A DNA stretch of 64,000 bases from Acanthosepion pharaonis (lineage: Eukaryota; Mollusca; Cephalopoda; Sepiida; Sepiidae). The stretch spans positions 454,001 to 518,000 of the forward strand of contig CAHIKZ030005409.1 in assembly GCA_903632075.3 (NCBI GenBank), read 5' to 3'. The notes under the pieces are model-generated. The model ran no database searches and was not told the origin of the DNA. It was given only the letters and a program-made list of their open reading frames with translations. The translations under genes were made by a program, and so were the position numbers. This document shows, in pieces, positions 57,104 to 64,000 of the stretch (its first letter is position 1; each line of letters begins with the position of its first letter).

Positions 57104-57355
57104 TCCTTCGTAGCTCAGCTGGTCTAGGATACGTCGATTCTAACGGTCGTTCTCTCTGCCTAGGCGAACGCAGGCTCGAATCCTGTCGGATATCGCATAT
57201 TTTCTTTTAATAAAATTTCTCGAATATTCAGGCCGACAGACGAAAAGAAATAAATATACTGTTTAATAAATAAACGGGACGTCTACTCAAATACGACTAT
57301 CCACTATAAATAACATTTAAAAAGATAAAATCTGTCGGATGAATAAATTTAAAAA
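57104..57355 (+). mobile_element. tRNA-derived SINE, full length
   Basis: The head has an A box TAGCTCAGCTGGT at 57,111-57,123 and a B box GGCTCGAATCC at 57,173-57,183. The body follows: GTCGGATATCGCATATTTTC, ATATTCAGGCCGACAGACGA, GGGACGTCTACTCAAATACG, ACTATCCACTATAAATAAC and a final CTGTCGGATGAATAAATTTA with an A-rich end. Transcription would be by RNA polymerase III and mobility would depend on a LINE. It is the reference copy for the other SINE pieces in the window. The B box lacks one canonical base and the head cannot fold as a tRNA. Confidence 0.86.
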
Positions 57356-57454
57356 AAATCTATTACTTCCTTAGAAAATAGCTTTGTTTAAGTTTGGATA
57401 CGAAACTAAACAGATACAGAAAAAAACACTTTCAAAAATCTATGATGAACAGAA

Positions 57455-57572
57455 TCGGTTTGGAGCATGTCGGATCTAACAACAGTTCTCTCTTCTATGC
57501 AGGTTCAAATCCTGCCGGAAAGTGCATATTTTCCTTTAATAAGATTTAGATTTCTTAAATATTCAGGCCTGT

Positions 57573-57615
<43 letters not shown>
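57455..57615 (+). mobile_element. tRNA-derived SINE, truncated by (TA)n
   Basis: The head from GAGCATGTCGGATCTAACAA with B box GGTTCAAATCC (57,501-57,511), then CTGCCGGAAAGTGCATATTT, AAATATTCAGGCCTGTAGAC, then it breaks into about 17 TA units (57,579-57,614) in place of the rest of the body. It is in the same orientation as the SINE at 57,104, 100 bp away. Confidence 0.8.
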
Positions 57616-57617
<2 letters not shown>

Positions 57618-60115
57618 GAAACACTATTAACCTCTACTGTTTGAAGAAACCTTACCGGTGGAAACCATGGTAGCATAAGTGGTTAGTATTCCTTTACTTT
57701 GATAATACCATCTATGGTTAATGCAACAACAGGATTGTATTCAGAAAGAATTCCACTTTGGATATTTTTCGTCCCGAATCAAATCAATACATTTTGTCCC
57801 GAATCAAATCGATAAATATTTTATCAGGAATACAAAGACGAATGAAGTTGCCCTTTAATAGTAAGGCTAACGGAAAATTCGAAAAAAAAAAACGTAATCA
57901 GGAAGACGTTCTGCTGATTATGAGTTGAGGAAAAAGTGGGTTCAGAATAATTGGAAAGAATACTGGAGATTTGTTTAAAAGAAAGAACACACAAGTTCGG
58001 TTCTAATAATTATCTCAGTAGGACTGGCATGGAAATGGGAGCCTTTAAAAGAAATCATTTAAAGAAATTCTTTAAAATAAGAATATTAAACCTAAAATTC
58101 CACTTCGAATAACACACCCAGTATCGTTCAATTGAAGAGGTAGACAAGCGACATAATGTTTAAAGCACAAAGATTCTATCACCGAATTTCCTTGAAAGCG
58201 TTTGATTACGGACACTTTTGATATACTGGAACATAACATCAGTTACCTCGTAGGGAAACATGAGGAAATCATTCAGAAATTATGATAAAATGTTAGTAGT
58301 CTTTAATAAAATATGTGTAAATTTGAATAAAATTTCTGCTTATAAATAGTTTGATCGATATCTAAATATGTATAGAAATTTAGAGAAATTGAAATTTATT
58401 TTATAATATTTTCACTATTGATTAACAGTGAACAAAATGAATTTTATTTGCATTTTCTCTATATGTTTATTTATCCTGTCAATGCAGACCGGTCCATTTT
58501 TCATCCTTCTTCACTATGATTAGTTCAGTGAAGATTATGTTTGTTGTGTTAGTGGTTTTATTCACTAGAGAATCCCATCTTTGGACTTTGGTCACTTGTT
58601 TCATTTAGTTTACTTATTCTACCAATTCCACTTTTTGTTTGTTTTTGTGATTTAAAATATGACACTAAAATCAAGAAGAAGGAGAAAAGCAATAATTAAC
58701 ACCTCGTATCAAAATCTCAGCCAAGATTTTGAAAGCAATGAATTAACGGAAATGTTTCTCTTCTTAATCCAATAGTCCATCCATCCCAACTAGGCCCACA
58801 TCTTCCCACCCGGAAAATATTGACAAGATAGACTTAGTGGGGACTGTTGCGGGTATTAGAAAACTGAGTGTTCTTGTAAAGGCTGTGATGTGAAATGTTT
58901 TGAAAAGCAAGTACGCGAATTGTAGTGCGTGAATTGTAAAACAGTAAACAGAAGTTGTGGCCAAGCTTGGCTTGCATCAGAATGAGATTCCACTCTTGAT
59001 AATGCACCACAGTGGGTCGGCATTTCTGGAACGAATTCTAGGAGCATGCCTACCTGCAGGCGTGTCTGCGGGAGTGTAAAAAAAGGTGCGTAAGTGTGAG
59101 AGCACTTGGCTATGTATGGAATTTCGCAAGGTTTGGTTGGACGTAAAGAATTACACTCATAAACTCGTTTCTATATACACGCACATACACTTGAGTTTAA
59201 AAAATATAAGTATGCCTGTGTCTAACTATGACATAAATAATATCATCATATTTTCCTAATATCAGCTGATAAAATATTTAGCTAATAGTAATATATCGTC
59301 TTCATATCTTAATATATATAAACATAGAGTCAGGCAGACAAAAATATTAATTCTTTAGAATGGTAAAAAGTCCGAAAGAAATGTGTAATCGAAAAATCAA
59401 GTTTAGCCGCCAATATGAGTCGAAAGACCTGCCTGTTATGCGATATACTAAATTACACTAAGTTTTTAGCGCATATATATATATATATATTGACGTGGCA
59501 AAATTCATGCGATAACAATATATAAAGGTATTGGTAGGTAGCACCACCGTTCCTTGATGTCATGCAAATGTCTAGATCTTATCACTTGTAATCTGATGAG
59601 ACAGTGTGAATATTAGAGAGACTGCTTATAACAAGGTGACGTAAATTAATGGTTCGAAAAGAGAGTGATAGTAGCGCTGCGGATAGGATTGAAAACTGAA
59701 ATTTTAGGGATATTTTTTCCTCCCACGATCTCATGTAGTTTTTACGTATGTAGACAGGATACATGATGGAAGGCATTTCCACTCATTTGCTGTTGTCGAC
59801 CACGAGTTCTTGATGACAGTAACCAAAGACAACTGTCTGGAATTGTCCGGAGTAAGAGATAATCGACATTGGCTGAAATCCCATCCAAATTCAAAGCAGG
59901 ACATGTCAATCGCATATGAGTCAGCCCGTTCATTAGATTGCCACGGGTTATGTGGTTGCAGAAAATCATCACGATCCTCCAGTTAACATCATGACAACGG
60001 ACGCCGAACCTCACTTGGGCTTTTGACACTGTTAATTGAACTTTGGAAGAATGGTAAGGCATGACGTATTCCGTTTCAAGTTGTTTCGGTTTGCTGATAG
60101 GTTTTTGGCACGTCA

Positions 60116-60117
<2 letters not shown>
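57616..60117. other. AT-rich sequence, no gene recognised
   Basis: The stretch 58,780-59,080 and 59,560-60,110 are less AT-rich (about 43-45 percent GC). A 148-codon minus frame (59,742-60,188) begins inside (TA)n; after the Ile-Tyr run its sequence (KPISKPKQLETEYVMPYHSS…) has no motif that I know. I cannot call it a gene. Confidence 0.4.

Positions 60118-60181
<64 letters not shown>
60118..60181. repeat. (TA)n microsatellite
   Basis: About 32 TA units. Confidence 0.97.
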
Positions 60182-60185
<4 letters not shown>

Positions 60186-60227
60186 CAATAGGAATTAAGA
60201 TTACATTAGGTTAATGATCATTTTCAC

Positions 60228-60310
60228 CTTGTAAATTGAGGTAAAATTTACAAGGATTTTTCAAACCTGTCAATGAATGATAAATTATTGAAATAATTTA
60301 TCATCCATTG
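60228..60310. repeat. Two adjacent hairpins
   Basis: CCTTGTAAATT/AATTTACAAGG (about 60,228-60,256), then a 19-bp arm CAATGAATGATAAATTATT (60,271-60,289) with its reverse complement at 60,292-60,310 (one mismatch, 2-base loop). They precede the Tc1 remnant. Confidence 0.85.
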
Positions 60311-60379
60311 ATACGGATTCGGCGATGTCCTGGAAGCAACCTTTCGAAATTTAGGTCTAGGCTCTTATTATTCCATTCC

Positions 60380-61292
60380 GCAATTTTCTCTTTCTATCAC
60401 ATTCCAAAGCTACTTTGTGACATTGATATTGAGATGTGGCGACTGCGGAGGCTACTTTAATACAGAAAACTCATAATGTGGGGCACCTTATCAGCCACAT
60501 ATACCGAAGTACGCTGCGGCTTTTATTGGCACCAAGGATCCCAATGTATGCCAAGAAAATATTTCCCCATAGCATCACTACTAGTCTGAAACAAGGCCGG
60601 GTGGGTCCATGTAGTTTACACCCTATTATTTTGGCCCTATCATCCGAATGTTGTAGAAATCAAGATATAAAGCCAGGCAGTGTTTTTCCAATATTCTATT
60701 GTCCCATTTTTGTTATCCTCAGTAAATTGTAACATCAATTCCTTCTTCTTATCTGATAGGATTGATACCCAGTGTAGTTTTCTGTTGCTCTAACCTCATC
60801 TGCTCCAGGCTTCGACTTGTTAACCCTTCTGAGATGCACTTCTTTAAAAAGTTAATAATGTTTTTAAACAAGTGAACCCTTGTAAAGATTGGTTATTTGA
60901 GCTGTTGTTGCTTTTCTATCATCTTGAAACAGTTTTGTCATTTCCCTTCGATCTCTTTCATTAGCAACGCATTAATACTAACTGGATTTTTTCTTTTTTT
61001 GGACATTTTCTTTAAACGTTAGAGATATTTGTGTGTGAAATCCTCGTACATGTGAAGTTTTTTTTGAATACTCAGACCTGTCCAGATATCACCAACGAAC
61101 AACATTCCGCATTAAGCACCTTAACTTACCTTTCTTTCCCGTACTAAAGCATGAAATGAAATTCAGCAGACCATCATAACTTTGTTTAAATGCCTATATC
61201 CACTAAATTGCTATCATGTCATTGACTGATTAGAATTTTGCATAAAATTTCATTTGTTCGCATGTACTTAATTAAATGGCCAATCAGTGTAT
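60380..61292 (-). mobile_element. Tc1-like transposon of a widespread animal family, decayed
   Basis: Minus-strand frames read WVSILSDKKKELMLQFTEDN followed by KNGTIEYWKNTAW (60,690-60,775), corresponding to LSxKNRxLRLQFAxxHxNWT and EDWKNVAWSDESRF in relatives; the catalytic SDE of the WSDESRF motif is lost. The DNA between 60,430 and 60,700 follows the same order as in relatives (GGVMVWG, WHTLGPL, YFQQDNAP regions) but in broken frames. The right end GTACTTAATTAAATGGCCAA, TCAGTGTATA matches the usual terminal repeat of this family; the left end is not recognisable. The plus frame at 60,436-60,732 is an antisense shadow. Confidence 0.78.
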
Positions 61293-62734
61293 ATATGTAG
61301 ATATTTGCGTTTTCATGTTTGGTTGTACGTATTTTGAAGTTAAATCTACATCAATATAAAATGTATGTACGTATACATAATACATTTTATGTGTTAAGAT
61401 ATAAATAAAATTGGAAACCGGGGAAAAAATTGGACAACTCTCAATATTAAAAATACATGAAAATAAACAAAACATGTTTGTGGCACATGAATGAAGAATC
61501 TATGACGTCTTATTAACATTCTCTGCAGTTTTGCGGATATATCTATTCACCTACGTAAACACAGAAATTCTAGAGGCATACATTCATACAAATGTGACTG
61601 TAGACCAGCTCGGCAAACTCTTGACAGTTCAATGATCCGTGAAATTGACCTTGTACGAAATTGGTATAATCCAGAAATATCTATTCATATATGGATTTTT
61701 ATATACTTACGCTTATACACTCATAGATTGGGTATTATCTATATTAATGAAAGAATTGTGTTGTACTCCTTATTAGGAGATGATATAACTGAATACCATG
61801 CATATGTTTTCAAACGTGATTACTACCTCCATGAATATTGGCGTGTACACATATCTTTGTGTATAAGGAATTGTGTATGTTTGTTTATCTATGAGAGCAT
61901 GCCAGAAAAGATATTTTCACAATGACTGGAGAAGGGACAATAATAGCTGGCAACGAGGCCTTTGCTATCTCTGCTGATTTCGTCAAGCCTACACAAAGAA
62001 GAAAATGAGCTATAAACAAGTGAAGGCACATTAAACAAGTGAATAATTATCCATATTGCCACCTGATATGGAATGTGATATTATTGGCGCTTCCAAAAAT
62101 GTAACTAACATCAAAATTTATTATTCAGACGCATCAGAGAATGTCCTGAATATCCTTTCAAAATGTGATGGTTAGATAATGCTCGGAAGATGGATCTACA
62201 ATATACAAGATAATTACTTTGTGACATTTACTTCAGAATGTCGAAATTACGAAAAATCCGTCTATCGTTTCTATCATGTGTTACGCATTTATAATATTTT
62301 TGTTGTAAAAATCATGTGCTTAAAATTTATTTTCAAGATATGAAAATTTTACATTCTTCAAAATGTGGCAAAAGTGTGAGGCTGTAAACTGAACTGATCC
62401 ATATTGCAAAACGTATTTTTCAGTTTTAGCCACAAGAGTCGACTTCATCTTTTTTTTTTTTTTTATCTAAATCCAATTGGCTTTTCTGTGATATGAAGGC
62501 ACGATCCGAGGTTCACCAGAACTTAGAACCTACAAGAGACTTCTTTGAGAAATCATGTGCAGAAATTCTGCATAATTGAACACTAATATAAGAGCTTATT
62601 TGGACATTAACACAATTTTTCACTTCCTGTAAGAATTAAAAAAAAATATCTAAACTTTCAGCCAAACTTTTAAAAGGCAAATGTTTAAAAAATGTTTTAA
62701 AGATGATTCTCTTTAAATTGCAGCCCAAATAGAG

Positions 62735-62825
<91 letters not shown>

Positions 62826-63332
62826 TGAATGAAAGCTTGAAGAAAAATGTCCGGACAAATTTAGTGTTATCGATAAACGCAAATACACCGAGAACGCAAA
62901 ACATTTATAAATTGAACACGTAGACACATTATTTTGAGAAGATAGACAGGGAAATTTTATGATGGGAAATAAATAACAAGGATTCATATAACAGTAAAAA
63001 AGACACTAAAGATAAGCAAGACACGTGAGAAATTGAAGCCAAGATAGTAGCCACCATTACGAGGAGGCGTCAGAGTTGATAGAAGTGAACCGAGGAAGGA
63101 AAAGATAGAAAAGAAAATATGTTCATAACTTGGCACAAGCAGTGACAAGCAAAGGCGTACGAAAATAAATAACGTATACCGTTGGAAACATACTTATATA
63201 TGTAGACATATAAGACAAAAGTTGTACTAATAGATTTAGTGGGAATTTTTTAAATGGCATATATAAAAGTGCACGTGGTGATGTCTGCAGTACTAACATA
63301 CATATATGAGGGTGCATACAGTCATATGTATT

Positions 63333-63335
<3 letters not shown>
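61293..63335. other. AT-rich sequence, no gene recognised; (TA)n and (GT)n at 62,742-62,821
   Basis: (TA)n with one interruption at 62,742-62,793 followed by 14 GT units to 62,821. A 97-codon plus frame (61,632-61,925; MIREIDLVRNWYNPEISIHI…) has no recognisable motif. Confidence 0.5.
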
Positions 63336-63383
<48 letters not shown>

Positions 63384-63535
63384 GTATATGTATGTGTGTA
63401 TGTGTTTGAGTGTTAAGCTATATACTCAACTTGTAAAGGTATTTTGCCTCACGCATATATACAAATGGTGATGAATAAGGTGTACACATACTTAAATATG
63501 TTAAAACAAAATCTATCTATCTATCTATCTATCTG
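63336..63535. repeat. (TA)n and (TCTA)n microsatellites
   Basis: (TA)n of about 20 units at 63,336-63,376, then TATG-type repeats, and about 5-6 ATCT units at 63,511-63,533. Confidence 0.93.
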
Positions 63536-63766
63536 TAGTGATATTCCGTATCTGATTGAAACGTTGTTTGAGTTTCAGTATAAATACTGATTTATAAAAC
63601 GGGCAGATATTTATCAATCAAAATTGGCCACTTTGCTTAATATTCTTCCCGTAGTCAATATATTTGTATATTTGTAAATTCTTTGATATTCATTGGTCAT
63701 AAATATCAAAATATCTACCTGCAGTAATGTTATTTTTTACTCGTAATTAGTACTTTCTATTGCTGA

Positions 63767-63960
63767 TATGTAAGTTCCATTCGGTCGGTTTTTTCCACGA
63801 ACCGCTACTTTGTGGAACCAACTCCCAATAGGATGTTTCCCCGATCAATACCATCTTGACCTGTTCAAATCTAGGATTAATAGTTATTTTTTCCATAAAC
63901 TGTGCCACTTACTCTGTAAACTTCTACCTTGAGTGGCTCACGGGCCTTGTGTCTAAGTAC
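63767..63960 (+). pseudogene. CR1/Jockey-like LINE 3' end (plus strand)
   Basis: The plus strand reads CKFHSVGFFPRTATLWNQLP followed by IGCFPDQYHLDLFKSRINSY, then CTTGAGTGGCTCACGGGCCT, the family's 3' UTR signature. It begins abruptly at TATGTAAGTTCCATTCGGTC, at the same codon as the equivalent point at 37,780, so it is a strongly 5'-truncated insertion of about 190 bp. Confidence 0.88.
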
Positions 63961-64000
63961 ACTCGTGCATTGATACACAATAATCCACATACACATAAAC

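Noticed and set aside
59742..60188. 148-codon minus-strand protein
   Set aside because: The start lies in a (TA)n tract, and the remainder has no motif, no splice signal that I can defend and no homologous copy in the window. It is left as unassigned.
60436..60732. 98-codon plus-strand gene
   Set aside because: It is the antisense of the Tc1 transposase remnant; the minus strand carries the recognisable motifs.

Overview
The window looks like repeat-rich, AT-rich, non-coding nuclear DNA from an invertebrate. A cephalopod, most likely an octopus, is the best guess. This rests on very long (TA)n tracts, abundant (CA)n, (GA)n and (AAT)n microsatellites, tRNA-derived SINEs, decayed LINEs of several clades, Tc1/mariner fossils and a Gypsy remnant. 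Species assignment is inference. I found no convincing host protein-coding gene, rRNA, functional tRNA, operon or CRISPR array. Almost every open reading frame is a transposon fragment, the antisense of one, or a translated microsatellite (Ile-Tyr runs).

Layout: 1-3.5 kb is gene-free with a GT/GA microsatellite. 3.5-7 kb holds a SINE tail, a palindromic duplication of a mariner end, a deleted mariner with intact 28-bp terminal inverted repeats, a junction of two LINE families on the minus strand, and a second mariner remnant. 7-9.85 kb is a diverged direct repeat of about 1 kb (two copies) with a hairpin MITE-like element and a SINE between them. 11.1-11.5 kb holds a candidate CCAAT/TATA/Inr promoter with splice-like signals. 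11.85-12.88 kb is a tandem array of about 68 bp. 13.3-17.4 kb has LINE endonuclease debris, a palindromic repeat and an internally deleted Gypsy element (LTR remnant, gag fragment fused to RNase H and integrase, LTR remnant). 17.5-18.7 kb is a LINE with a textbook 5' inversion.

18.7-31.5 kb is mostly unassigned AT-rich sequence with microsatellites, one CR1/Jockey-like LINE copy (26.4-27.5 kb) and a mariner remnant (29.3-30.3 kb). 31.57-36.59 kb is a composite of about 5 kb: 32-bp inverted repeats at the edges, 300-bp direct repeats with promoter-like boxes inside them, and a decayed LINE of the restriction-like-endonuclease type on the minus strand in the middle. 37-42 kb holds a LINE whose 3' part is split by a 60-bp (20-codon) tandem repeat that reappears at 41.0-41.9 kb. 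42.1-48 kb carries a MITE, SINEs, a CR1/Jockey-like LINE and the longest RTE-like LINE copy. 48-55.9 kb is largely unassigned.

55.9-56.25 kb is a (TA)n tract of about 350 bp, followed by a Tc1 remnant and two SINEs (to 57.6 kb). 60.2-61.3 kb is a decayed Tc1 transposon of a family common in fish and invertebrates. The window ends in another LINE 3' end.

The parts do not form a pathway; they record successive transposition, inversion and tandem duplication. I do not see strong evidence for an undescribed functional system. The structures most worth a second look are the 5-kb composite at 31.6-36.6 kb, the 60-bp arrays tied to LINE 3' ends, the candidate promoter at 11.2 kb and the large palindromes. 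All family assignments come from reading motifs by eye, without database searches.
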